DNA from: Parasphingopyxis sp. CP4
Lineage (GTDB): Bacteria > Pseudomonadota > Alphaproteobacteria > Sphingomonadales > Sphingomonadaceae
DNA length: 64,000 nucleotides
Reading direction: 5' to 3'
Assembly: GCF_013378055.1 (NCBI RefSeq)
Contig: NZ_CP051130.1
Span: 2,482,001-2,546,000, forward strand
Part shown: positions 24,343-33,178 of the stretch, in pieces
Layout of the letters: each line of letters begins with the position of its first letter
Position numbering within the stretch: position 1 is the first letter of the stretch
The notes under the pieces: model-generated
Told to the model about the DNA's origin: nothing
Databases searched by the model: none
Seen by the model: the letters and a program-made list of their open reading frames with translations, nothing else
Program-made: the position numbers and the translations under genes

Positions 24343-25251
24343 ATGCCCAATATGGTCAGCCTTTCCGACGCAGTCAGCAAGGATGAGCTGCGCGCCTTGC
24401 TCAAGCCGTCCGACCTGAAAGCCAGCGCGATCCTGATCGGCACCTATGCGATGCTGGCCGGGTCCTTTGCGATGGCAATCCTCTGGCCGAACCCGCTGAC
24501 GATCATTCTTGGCACCGTGCTGATTGCCGGGCGATTGCTCGGGCTTGTCGTGATCGGCCATGATTGTGCGCACCATGCCTTTTTCTCCAGCCGGCGGGCG
24601 AATGAGATTATCGGACACTGGTTCACCAATGCGGCGCTCAACGTGTCGCATTATGGCTATCGCTCCTATCATCTCAAGCATCACCAATATGCGGGTAGCG
24701 AGAAGGATCCAGATATCGGGCTGGTGCGCAAATATCCGGTCACCAAATCGAGCTTTCGCCGCAAGATGATCCGCGATCTCACCGGGCAGACGGGCATCCG
24801 CGACACCTGGAACAAGATCAAGAATTTCCGCCTGCCCAAGCATCTGCCATGGCTGACCTTCCATCTCGGCCTGTTCGGGATATTGTTCGCGGTCGGTGCG
24901 CCCTGGGCCTATGCGATGTGGTGGGCGGCCGAGCTGTTCCTCTATCCGGCGATCACGCGGATCCGCAATGTTGGAGAACATGGCGTCGCCTCCAATCGCC
25001 TGAGCCCCGATCCGCGCGAGAACACCCATTCGACAATCGCCAACCCGATCGAGCGGCTGTTCCTCGCGCCCAACTATGTGAACTTTCATTGCGAGCATCA
25101 TCACTTCCCCGCGGTGCCGCCCTATAATCTCCCCAAGCTCCACCGGATGCTGCGAGATCGCGGCTATTATGATGGCTTCGAAGCCACGACCCGCGGCTAT
25201 CCAGCGATGCTGCGCAAGGCCATGCGCCCCGACGAACCGGTTGCTGCCTGA
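24343..25251 (+). CDS. Membrane fatty acid desaturase
   Basis: 302 residues with the three His boxes of the di-iron desaturase/hydroxylase superfamily: GHDCAHH, YHLKHHQY and NFHCEHHHFP. About four hydrophobic segments (around 28-68 and 165-200) place it in the inner membrane. It would introduce a double bond (or hydroxyl) into an acyl chain. The C-terminal half, EHGVASNRLSPDPRENTHS, resembles the DesA/CrtR-like group. It overlaps functionally with the next gene: one base separates stop and start. Confidence 0.9.
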   Translation: MPNMVSLSDAVSKDELRALLKPSDLKASAILIGTYAMLAGSFAMAILWPNPLTIILGTVLIAGRLLGLVVIGHDCAHHAFFSSRRANEIIGHWFTNAALNVSHYGYRSYHLKHHQYAGSEKDPDIGLVRKYPVTKSSFRRKMIRDLTGQTGIRDTWNKIKNFRLPKHLPWLTFHLGLFGILFAVGAPWAYAMWWAAELFLYPAITRIRNVGEHGVASNRLSPDPRENTHSTIANPIERLFLAPNYVNFHCEHHHFPAVPPYNLPKLHRMLRDRGYYDGFEATTRGYPAMLRKAMRPDEPVAA

Positions 25252-25252
25252 T

Positions 25253-26137
25253 ATGGCGAGCGCGGCGCAATCCAGTGACCGGCCCGATCTCGATCGCTGG
25301 CTCGGCGGCCGCAGCTTTGCCGACGTGCGCGCTGATTTCGATCGCGACGGCTATGTGATCTTTGAGCATGTGCTCGATCCCGACATGGTCGAACGCGTCC
25401 GCGCGGCGCTCGAGCCTTATCTTGAGGCTGATGTTACCGGGCGCAATGATTTCGAAGGCCTTAGATCCAATCGCGTCTATGCGATGCTTGCCAAGTCGCC
25501 CGTCTTTGCCGAGCTCGTGACGCATCCCCTGGCGCTCGCCTTTGCCGAGGCCGATCTGGGTGAGAGCTGCCTCCTTTCTGCCTGCCTCGCCATCAATCTC
25601 CAACCCGGCGAGACGGTCCAGCCCTGGCATTATGACGATAATCATCTGCGTGTTCCCCGCCCGCGCGACCCGTTCGGCGTCAGCACCTTCTGGGCGATTG
25701 ATCCAATGACCGAGGACAATGGCGCGACCGAGCTTCTGCCGGGTAGCCATGTATGGCCCGAGAATAGTATCGAAGGCGCGAACAGCGCGGCGGATTTTGC
25801 AAATACCGATATCCGTTCCGTCGATGACGATCCCGCTCCGCGCGCCGATGCCATCAAGGCGGTCATGCCGTCCGGTTCGCTGATGGTGACCAAGGGAACG
25901 CTCTGGCATCGTGGTGGCGCCAATCGATCCGACGCGCCGCGATTGATCGTGACGCCACAATATTGTCCGGGCTGGGCACGGCAGCTGGAAAATATGGCGA
26001 TGACGATGACGCCGGAACAAGCGGCCGAGCTGCCCGAGCGCGCCCGCGAATTGGTCGGTTATTCGATCCATCCGCCCTTTATGGGCTATGTCGATGGCAT
26101 GCATCCGGCCCGGGTTTTGAAAAGCAGCCAACACTAG
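25253..26137 (+). CDS. Phytanoyl-CoA dioxygenase family protein
   Basis: 294 residues. PhyH-type 2OG-Fe(II) fold: iron ligands in PWHYDDNH (HxD) and LWHRGGANRS (distal His and 2OG-binding Arg). It would hydroxylate a lipid or acyl-chain compound. ATG 25253 comes right after the desaturase TGA, so translation is coupled, and the two genes probably act on the same lipid under the LiuR-like operator. The frame also reads upstream into the desaturase but that part is not conserved. Confidence 0.88.
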   Translation: MASAAQSSDRPDLDRWLGGRSFADVRADFDRDGYVIFEHVLDPDMVERVRAALEPYLEADVTGRNDFEGLRSNRVYAMLAKSPVFAELVTHPLALAFAEADLGESCLLSACLAINLQPGETVQPWHYDDNHLRVPRPRDPFGVSTFWAIDPMTEDNGATELLPGSHVWPENSIEGANSAADFANTDIRSVDDDPAPRADAIKAVMPSGSLMVTKGTLWHRGGANRSDAPRLIVTPQYCPGWARQLENMAMTMTPEQAAELPERARELVGYSIHPPFMGYVDGMHPARVLKSSQH

Positions 26138-26209
26138 CCCTGCATCTGCCTGCCACAACATTCTGAAAATAAACCAAAAAACAATCACCCAAAGAATTGG
26201 CGGGCGCTG

Positions 26210-26259
26210 AATCGTAAGATTTCTCGACAGGGTCAATTGTGTCGGATTTCTTTACGATT
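26210..26259. promoter_or_regulatory. Inverted repeat upstream of the XrtA glycosyltransferase operon
   Basis: AATCGTAA (26210-26217) and TTACGATT (26252-26259) form a perfect 8-bp inverted repeat with a 34-bp spacer, about 50 bp before the operon start. PrsR-controlled genes in other bacteria use sigma-54 promoters, but no GG-N10-GC pair occurs on the plus strand between 26138 and 26307. Confidence 0.35.
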
Positions 26260-26307
26260 TGCAGCTAAGACAATCCTTACATGGAACAATAATAGGCGTT
26301 TTCGGGC

Positions 26308-27696
26308 GTGATCAGGCTGTTTAAACATTATGTGCCCAATGCGGTGCTGCTTTTGGGCATCATGGACTTTGTCCTGCTGCTCGTCGCGGCGGAGATCGGT
26401 TGGGTCTATCGGCTGAGCCAGATCGGTAGCATTCCCGAGCCGATTACCACCCGTATTCCAGAGCTGCTCGCATTCGCTGCCGCGCTCGAGATCGCGATGA
26501 TCGCGGTGGGCGCTTATGGCATCGAAGCATTGAACTCATTGCGCTTTGCGCTGGCGCGTCTGCTCGTCGCCATTTCGCTCGGCATCATTGCGCTCTCCGC
26601 TATCTTCTTCCTCGTGCCCGAACTCTCCTTGTGGCGATCCAATCTCTTCTACTCGATGATCATCGCAACCGTTTTGCTGTTCGGAATGCGGATCTTGCTC
26701 GGCAAGACGCTCGGCGGCGCAGCATTCAAACGACGGCTGGTTATTCTGGGTGCCGGCAGCCGTGCACAACGGATCAAGGATCTTGCCAAGGATCCGGGGT
26801 CGGGTTTCGTTGTCGTCGGCTATATCGCGATGAATGATGGTCGCCAGGAAATCCCCGAAGCGATCAATCGCGACGCAATCTACAATCTCGCCGATCATGT
26901 CGTGCTGCTCAATGCCAGTGAAGTGGTCCTCGCGCTGGAGGAGCGGCGCAATGCATTGCCGCTCGACGATCTGTTGCGGATCAAGACCACCGGTGTGCAC
27001 GTCAATGATCTTTCGAGTTTCCTCGAACGCGAAACGGGACGCGTCGATCTCGACAGCGTCAATCCCAGCTGGCTGATCTTCTCCGATGGCTTTTCGAGTG
27101 GCCGGCGGATCTCAAGTGCGCTTAAGCGACTGTTCGATATTGCCGCCAGCCTTGCGCTGCTGCTTATCACCGCACCAATCATCCTGGTCACGGCAATCGC
27201 GATCAAGCTCGAAAGCAAAGGCCCAGCCTTTTTCCGGCAAAAGCGCGTTGGCCAATATGGCCAGGAGTTTGAGCTCATCAAATTGCGCTCGATGCGCAAT
27301 GATGCCGAAAAGGATGGTCAAGCCGTCTGGGCGCAGAAAAATGATCCGCGCGTCACGCGGATCGGCAAGCTGATCCGCAAATTGCGCATCGATGAACTGC
27401 CCCAGGCCTGGACGGTTCTGAAGGGCCAGATGAGCTTTGTCGGGCCGCGTCCGGAGCGCAAGCAGTTCGTCGACGATCTCGCGACCAAGATGCCCTATTA
27501 TGCCGAGCGCCATATGGTGAAACCCGGGATTACCGGCTGGGCGCAGGTCAACTATCCTTATGGCGCGAGCCTTGAAGATGCGCGGCACAAGCTGGAATAT
27601 GATCTCTATTATGCGAAGAACTACACGCCGTTCCTCGATCTCCTGATCCTGCTTCAGACGGTGCGTGTGGTGATCTGGCCGGAAGGCGCGCGCTAG
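26308..27696 (+). CDS. XrtA/PEP-CTERM-associated polyprenyl sugar transferase (TIGR03013-like)
   Basis: 462 residues from GTG 26308. Four N-terminal membrane segments (about 13-125), a CoA_binding_3-like Rossmann part (RRLVILGAGSRAQRI), then a bacterial sugar transferase domain (about 270-460) with KRLFDI, FFRQKRVG, IKLRSMR, LRIDELPQ and VGPRPER. It starts exopolysaccharide repeat units by moving sugar-P to undecaprenyl-P. The contiguous PrsK-PrsR-PrsT genes mark it as the XrtA-linked type. First gene of a four-gene operon (next start follows the stop directly). Confidence 0.88.
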   Translation: MIRLFKHYVPNAVLLLGIMDFVLLLVAAEIGWVYRLSQIGSIPEPITTRIPELLAFAAALEIAMIAVGAYGIEALNSLRFALARLLVAISLGIIALSAIFFLVPELSLWRSNLFYSMIIATVLLFGMRILLGKTLGGAAFKRRLVILGAGSRAQRIKDLAKDPGSGFVVVGYIAMNDGRQEIPEAINRDAIYNLADHVVLLNASEVVLALEERRNALPLDDLLRIKTTGVHVNDLSSFLERETGRVDLDSVNPSWLIFSDGFSSGRRISSALKRLFDIAASLALLLITAPIILVTAIAIKLESKGPAFFRQKRVGQYGQEFELIKLRSMRNDAEKDGQAVWAQKNDPRVTRIGKLIRKLRIDELPQAWTVLKGQMSFVGPRPERKQFVDDLATKMPYYAERHMVKPGITGWAQVNYPYGASLEDARHKLEYDLYYAKNYTPFLDLLILLQTVRVVIWPEGAR

Positions 27697-29784
27697 ATGA
27701 TCGCGCAAATCGGCATATGGAGCCACGGCATCGCGGCCGGTCTGTTTGGGCTGCTCGCGGTCTGGCAGTTTGCCCGCCACGACTGGCGCACATCGGCTGG
27801 CCTTTTGGGCGTCGCCTTTGTCCTGACCGCATGCTGGGCAACGGTCGCGGCTGCAACCGGACCGGCAACACCGCTTGCTGCGCTGGCCGAAACCGGTCGC
27901 AATCTTGGTTTCCTGACTTTCATGTTCGTGCTGCTGCGCAACGGACTTGGCGATGATCGCCGGCCCTTTGTCGGCCTGATCTATGTTGCCTTGTTCCTGT
28001 TGGCTCTGCTCCAGCTGCTGATCGACGCCGCGATGCAGGCTGTGCCGGCAACCGCTAGCTGGCGCGTCCTTTTCTATGACGCGGCGGTGTTGCTCGACCT
28101 GTGTTTCGTCATCGGTGCACTGCTGATGGTCAATGCGTTGTACACCGGCGCGGCAGCAGACACCCGATCCGATATTCGCTTCACGATGATCGGTATCGCC
28201 GGGATCTGGGCTTATGATCTCAATCTCTACACCATCGCCTGGTTGACCGGCGATCCGGCGGTTGAGCTAATGGCATTGCGCGGCCTGCTGATGATTGGCC
28301 TGGTACCGACTTTCCTGCTCGGAACACGTAACAGCGCCGGGTTCCGGATGAAACTTTCGCGCAAGGTAACGTTCCGATCGCTCTCGCTGATTGCGATTGC
28401 CGGATATTTCCTGATGATGTTTGCCGCGATCCAGCTGATCGACCAATTTGCTGGCGGCAATGCCGGTTTGGCGCAGGTCGCCTTCGTGTTCCTGATGACA
28501 GCCGGCGCCGTGATCTTGCTCCCGTCCAAACGCGTGCGCAGCTGGCTCCGGGTAAAGGTTGCCAAGCATCTGTTCGAACATCGCTATGATTATCGCGCGG
28601 AATGGATCCGCTTCAATCATACGCTCGCCCAGGCCGATGCCGAAGGCGGCGTTCTTGACGAACGTGTGGTCCAGGCATTGTCAGAAATCACCGAAGCGCA
28701 GGGCGGCTTGATGCTGGTCTGCGATGGCGATCATGTGATGCATCCTGGGGCGTGTTGGAACTGGGATACGCTCTCAACGGCGCAGCCTGCCGCTGATGGC
28801 ATGTTGGGCAATTGGCTAGCGGCCAGCGGCCACATCACCGAACTCGATCCGCTCCGCAATGGCGATTTTGGCGATCCGGACGAAATTGCCACACTGATCC
28901 CACAATGGATGTTTGACGAACCCGACGCCTGGGTCCTCGTACCGCTTATCCATCGTGATCAGCTGATTGGCGCGGTCCTGTTGAAACGGCCCCATGCCGA
29001 TCGGACGCTGGACTGGGAAGATCTCGATCTGTTGCGGATCGTGGGGCGCCAGGCGGCAAGCTATCTTGCCGAGGCGCGCAGCCAGGACGCATTGGCCGAA
29101 GCACGGCGATTTGATGAGTTTAACCGCCGTTTCGCTTTCATCCTGCACGATATCAAGAATCTCGTGAGCCAGCTCAGCCTCGTCGCCCGCAATGCGGAAC
29201 GACATGCCGATAATCCCGAGTTTCGCGCTGACATGATCGCAACGCTTCAGGATTCGGTCGGCAAGATGAACGATCTCCTCACCCGGTTGGCGCCAAAGGA
29301 GCGCGGCCGCAGTGAGGCGCCCCGCGTCATCGAGCTGCGCGAGATTGCCGACCAAGTCGCGATGCAAAAGGGCGATGCCCATCCGATCCGCGTAGCAGCC
29401 GATGCCCAATGCTATGCGCTGGCTGATCCATTCCGGCTCGAAACCGCACTCACCCATCTGGTCCAGAACGCGATCGATGCGAGTCCGGCCGATGCCCAGA
29501 TCTGTATTGCTGTCGGCGCCGGCGATCAGGAAGCCTGGCTGGCGGTTGAAGATAGCGGTGTCGGCATGGACGAAGATTTTGTGCAGCAAAAGCTGTTCCG
29601 TCCGTTCAGCTCGTCCAAGGCGGGGGGCTTTGGAATCGGTGCCTTTGAAGCGCGATCCTTGATCGCCGAGATGGGCGGTCGGATCGATGTCGATAGCCGC
29701 GAGGGAGAGGGTACGCGATTTACGATTACCCTGCCTGCCGCCGAACCCGCTGATACCAGTGATCAAGACAGAAAGAGCGCGTGA
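27697..29784 (+). CDS. prsK: PEP-CTERM system sensor histidine kinase PrsK
   Basis: 695 residues. About eight N-terminal membrane segments (1-275), then a GAF-like domain (about 300-450), a dimerisation helix with phospho-acceptor His484 (HDIKNLVSQL) and an ATPase domain with NAIDAS, DSGVGMD, FGIGAF and GEGTRF. This layout is that of PrsK, partner of PrsR in control of exosortase-linked exopolysaccharide. ATG 27697 directly follows the previous stop; its own TGA shares a base with the prsR ATG. The signal sensed is unknown. Confidence 0.9.
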   Translation: MIAQIGIWSHGIAAGLFGLLAVWQFARHDWRTSAGLLGVAFVLTACWATVAAATGPATPLAALAETGRNLGFLTFMFVLLRNGLGDDRRPFVGLIYVALFLLALLQLLIDAAMQAVPATASWRVLFYDAAVLLDLCFVIGALLMVNALYTGAAADTRSDIRFTMIGIAGIWAYDLNLYTIAWLTGDPAVELMALRGLLMIGLVPTFLLGTRNSAGFRMKLSRKVTFRSLSLIAIAGYFLMMFAAIQLIDQFAGGNAGLAQVAFVFLMTAGAVILLPSKRVRSWLRVKVAKHLFEHRYDYRAEWIRFNHTLAQADAEGGVLDERVVQALSEITEAQGGLMLVCDGDHVMHPGACWNWDTLSTAQPAADGMLGNWLAASGHITELDPLRNGDFGDPDEIATLIPQWMFDEPDAWVLVPLIHRDQLIGAVLLKRPHADRTLDWEDLDLLRIVGRQAASYLAEARSQDALAEARRFDEFNRRFAFILHDIKNLVSQLSLVARNAERHADNPEFRADMIATLQDSVGKMNDLLTRLAPKERGRSEAPRVIELREIADQVAMQKGDAHPIRVAADAQCYALADPFRLETALTHLVQNAIDASPADAQICIAVGAGDQEAWLAVEDSGVGMDEDFVQQKLFRPFSSSKAGGFGIGAFEARSLIAEMGGRIDVDSREGEGTRFTITLPAAEPADTSDQDRKSA

Positions 29785-31142
29785 TGGCCGATAAGCTGCC
29801 CGTATTGTTGATCGTCGAAGACGATGAAGGCCTGCAGCGCCAGCTGCGCTGGGCCTATGAGGATTATGAGGTGGTCATCGCTGGCGATCGCGAAACCGCG
29901 ATCGATATGCTGCGCCAGCACGAACCGGCCGTTGTGACTCTGGACCTTGGATTGCCGCCAGACCCGGACGGCACGTCCGAAGGCTTTGCGACGCTTGAAG
30001 CGATCCAGTCCCTCAAACCCGACACCAAGGTCATCATTGCATCAGGCCATGGCGCCCGTGAGAGCGCTTTGCGCGCCATTTCGAGCGGCGCCTATGATTT
30101 CTACCAGAAGCCGGTCGACATTGATGAGCTGGGCCTCATCGTTGCGCGCGCATTCCAGCTCCATGCAATCGAGCGCGAAAATGAACGCCTCGCCAGCCAG
30201 GCCGGCGGTGACGAAACGGTGCTGGGTGGCATGATCACAGCGGCGCCCGAAATGCTCAAAGTCGCAAGGACAATTGAGCGGGTGGCGTCTGCAGACGTTT
30301 CGGTCATGCTGTTGGGCGCGAGTGGTACCGGTAAGGAGTTGCTCGCCCGCGGCCTGCATGATGAAAGCCCGCGCGCTGACAAACCCTTTGTTGCGATCAA
30401 CTGCGCGGCGATCCCGGAAAATCTCCTGGAAGCCGAACTGTTTGGCTATGAAAAAGGCGCGTTTACCGGCGCGGTGAAAACGACCGAAGGCAAGATTGAA
30501 CTGGCCGAAGGGGGAACGTTGTTCCTCGATGAGGTTGGCGATATTCCCCTGCCGCTACAGGTGAAGTTGCTGCGCTTCCTGCAAGAGCGCGTGGTCGAGC
30601 GGATTGGCGGCCGCTCTGCTATCCCGGTCGATGTGCGGATTGTCTGCGCAACCCACCAGGATCTTGACGCGATGATCGCGGCCAAGGAATTCCGGGACGA
30701 TCTATACTATCGCCTCGCCGAAATCGTGGTCACCATTCCCGCATTGTCGGAACGGCCCGGCGATGCAACGCTCCTTGCGCGCCATTTCCTGCGCAAATAT
30801 GCCGGAGAAATGAACTCATCGGTGAAGGGGTTTGCACCCGAAGCGCTCGCCGCGATTGAAGCATGGGGCTGGCCCGGCAATGTTCGTGAGCTTGAAAACC
30901 GCGTGAAACGGGCGGCGATCATGGCCGATAGCAAGCTGGTCGGGGCGCTCGACCTCGACTTCGAAGACAATGAGGATGAAGCGCATCTCAATCTCAAGGC
31001 GGCACGCGAAACGGCCGACCGCAAGGCAATCCGGCTGGCCTTGTCGCGCGCCGACAACAATATCTCGCAGGCCGCAAAACTGCTCGGTATCTCGCGCCCG
31101 ACATTGTATGACCTGCTCAAGCAATATGATCTGAGTCCATGA
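29784..31142 (+). CDS. prsR: PEP-CTERM-box response regulator PrsR (NtrC type)
   Basis: 452 residues. Receiver domain with Asp54 (TLDLGLPP), AAA+ sigma-54 activator domain with Walker A GASGTGKE, the sigma-54 contact motif GAFTGA (225-230) and LFLDEVGD, and a Fis-type DNA-binding end (NNISQAAKLLGISRPTLYDLL). It should activate sigma-54 promoters of exosortase-sorted proteins and polysaccharide genes. ATG 29784 overlaps the kinase stop by one base; a GTG at 29781 is an alternative. No PEP-CTERM target gene is in this window. Confidence 0.92.
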   Translation: MADKLPVLLIVEDDEGLQRQLRWAYEDYEVVIAGDRETAIDMLRQHEPAVVTLDLGLPPDPDGTSEGFATLEAIQSLKPDTKVIIASGHGARESALRAISSGAYDFYQKPVDIDELGLIVARAFQLHAIERENERLASQAGGDETVLGGMITAAPEMLKVARTIERVASADVSVMLLGASGTGKELLARGLHDESPRADKPFVAINCAAIPENLLEAELFGYEKGAFTGAVKTTEGKIELAEGGTLFLDEVGDIPLPLQVKLLRFLQERVVERIGGRSAIPVDVRIVCATHQDLDAMIAAKEFRDDLYYRLAEIVVTIPALSERPGDATLLARHFLRKYAGEMNSSVKGFAPEALAAIEAWGWPGNVRELENRVKRAAIMADSKLVGALDLDFEDNEDEAHLNLKAARETADRKAIRLALSRADNNISQAAKLLGISRPTLYDLLKQYDLSP

Positions 31143-33130
31143 GCCGACGGCGCCGCAAAAGAAAGCCGCGCCTGGCCCTGCCGCCGATTGCGCTGCGACC
31201 GATCCTGCTGGTCGGTGGCGGCGCGCTGCTCTTCGCCCTGATCATACTCATCGTGATGGCCGGTAATAATAATCCGGCTGGCGCCTATGCCCGTGCCGAA
31301 GCCTATGAAGCAGCCGGCGAAATGCGGTCGGCGCGGGTCGAAGCCATGAACGCGGTCGATCATGCGCCGGACAATGAGGCCGCTTGGCGGTTGCTGGTGC
31401 GAAGCGAGATCGCCATTCGCGAGGGGGCGATGGCACTCGGTACGCTCGACCGCGCCGCATCCGCCGGCATAAGTGCGGACCGGACCCGGCATTTGCGGGC
31501 CGAAGCCTTGCTGATCAGCGGGGATCGGGAAGCGGCACTGGCCGAGAGTGAAGCTGGCCCGATTGACGATGAATTTCTTGCCGATCTGCAGCGCGTTCGC
31601 GGACGCGCTTTCCAAGATAATGGCCAGATCGCAGCGGCGGCTGAGGCCTTTACCCTGGCGATCGAAAATGATCCGGAGAATGCCGAATTGTGGCTTGATG
31701 TGGCTCGCTTTCGGTCGATGACAGGAGAGCAGGCCGGTGCCATCGATGCGGTCGACCAGGCATTGTCGATCGACGAAACAAATATCGATGCGCTCATCCT
31801 GAAGGGCCGCATGGTTCGCGATCAATATGGGTTGGTCGCCAGTCTTGCTTGGTTTGATCGCGCACTCGCGGTGGATCCTGATCATATTGACGCGCATCTC
31901 GAACGCGCGGCGACCTTGGGCGACGTCGGTCGGATGACCGATATGGTGGACGCGACCCGCCGTGTATTGGAGCTTGAGCCCGGCCATCCGCGCGCTCTCT
32001 ACTTTCAGGCCGTGCTTGCTGTCCGGGCCCGCAATTTCCCGCTCGCACGCCGGTTAGTGACGCTGACCAACGGGCGGTTGGACGGCTGGCCCGCCATGAT
32101 GTTGCTTGAAGCGGCGATCGACTTTCAATCGCAAAATTTTGAAGCGGCAATCCGCCGGCTGGAAGATTTGCGGGATCGGCAACCCGCCAATATGGCCGCG
32201 ATCCGCCTATTGGGGGCGGCAAATTTCCGGGCCGATGATGCCCGGGCGACGATCCGCTTGCTTGAACCGCTGGCCAATCGGCCAGACGCGGACACCTATG
32301 TGCTCACGCTGATCGGCCGCGCATGGGAACGGGAAGGGGATCTCGAACGCGCCGCACCCTATCTTGCGCGCGCAGCCGAACCGGCTCGCGAAGGGCTCGC
32401 TCCATTAGGGGCGCCGCCTGAAGATGCCGCCGCCTTGGCGTTGATCGAACGTGAGGCCTTGCAGACGGGGGCGGCAGGAGCCGAAGTTGTACTCATTCGC
32501 GCCTATCTTGCACTTGGTCGCATTGATGACGCCCTATCGCGCGCCGCTGCGTTGAGCGCCAATAATCCGGGCGCGCCTGATGCGCATCTCATCTATGGCG
32601 ATGCCCTTGGTGCAGCCGGACGCTATCAGGATGCGGCGGGCGCCTATGCCAATGCGTCCAATATCCGCTTTTCTGAGCGGGCGGCGCTGGGGCTGTATGA
32701 ATCCCTTCAGCGCGCCGGCCTGCCCGAACAGGCGCTGCGCACCCTGGCGCTCTATCGCGAGCAAAATCCGCGCAACGTTTCGACGGCGATGATTTCCGCA
32801 CGGCTCAATCTGCGGGCCGGTCGCTGGCCGCAAGCGGCCGCGATCCTCGAGCAATTGCGCCGGCGCCTTGGGGATCGGGATGCGTCGCTTCTCGCGAACC
32901 TTGCCTGGGCGCGGTATGAAATGGGCGATACGGAGCGGTCGCTGGCACTGGCCCGCCGCGCCTATCACCTGCTGCCGACCAATGCGTCGACGAGCGAGAT
33001 TTACGGATGGATCGCTGCCGATAGCGGGGTTGATCGCGAACTCGGCATAGAGCTGCTCGAAAAAGCGCAAAGCCTGGCGCCGGATAACGCCCAGATTACC
33101 GATCGATTGGCGACCCTGCGCGCGGGCTAG
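31139..33130 (+). CDS. prsT: PrsT-like TPR protein with N-terminal membrane anchor
   Basis: 663 residues, starting in the ATGA overlap with prsR. A very basic start (SRRRRKRKPR), one membrane helix (about 24-41), then continuous tetratricopeptide repeats to the end. PrsT in other bacteria is a lipoprotein; here there is no Cys at the expected place and an uncleaved membrane anchor is predicted instead. Position as fourth gene after the kinase and regulator supports the assignment. Likely a periplasmic scaffold for polysaccharide export. Confidence 0.8.
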   Translation: MSRRRRKRKPRLALPPIALRPILLVGGGALLFALIILIVMAGNNNPAGAYARAEAYEAAGEMRSARVEAMNAVDHAPDNEAAWRLLVRSEIAIREGAMALGTLDRAASAGISADRTRHLRAEALLISGDREAALAESEAGPIDDEFLADLQRVRGRAFQDNGQIAAAAEAFTLAIENDPENAELWLDVARFRSMTGEQAGAIDAVDQALSIDETNIDALILKGRMVRDQYGLVASLAWFDRALAVDPDHIDAHLERAATLGDVGRMTDMVDATRRVLELEPGHPRALYFQAVLAVRARNFPLARRLVTLTNGRLDGWPAMMLLEAAIDFQSQNFEAAIRRLEDLRDRQPANMAAIRLLGAANFRADDARATIRLLEPLANRPDADTYVLTLIGRAWEREGDLERAAPYLARAAEPAREGLAPLGAPPEDAAALALIEREALQTGAAGAEVVLIRAYLALGRIDDALSRAAALSANNPGAPDAHLIYGDALGAAGRYQDAAGAYANASNIRFSERAALGLYESLQRAGLPEQALRTLALYREQNPRNVSTAMISARLNLRAGRWPQAAAILEQLRRRLGDRDASLLANLAWARYEMGDTERSLALARRAYHLLPTNASTSEIYGWIAADSGVDRELGIELLEKAQSLAPDNAQITDRLATLRAG

Positions 33131-33178
33131 CACACAGCCTCTGGCATCGTCCGCCATTTAGCGGCTAAGGGTCAGGCG

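Noticed and set aside
24953-26236. Long minus-strand frame opposite the desaturase and PhyH genes
   Set aside because: Both opposing genes carry complete catalytic motifs. The minus frame has none.
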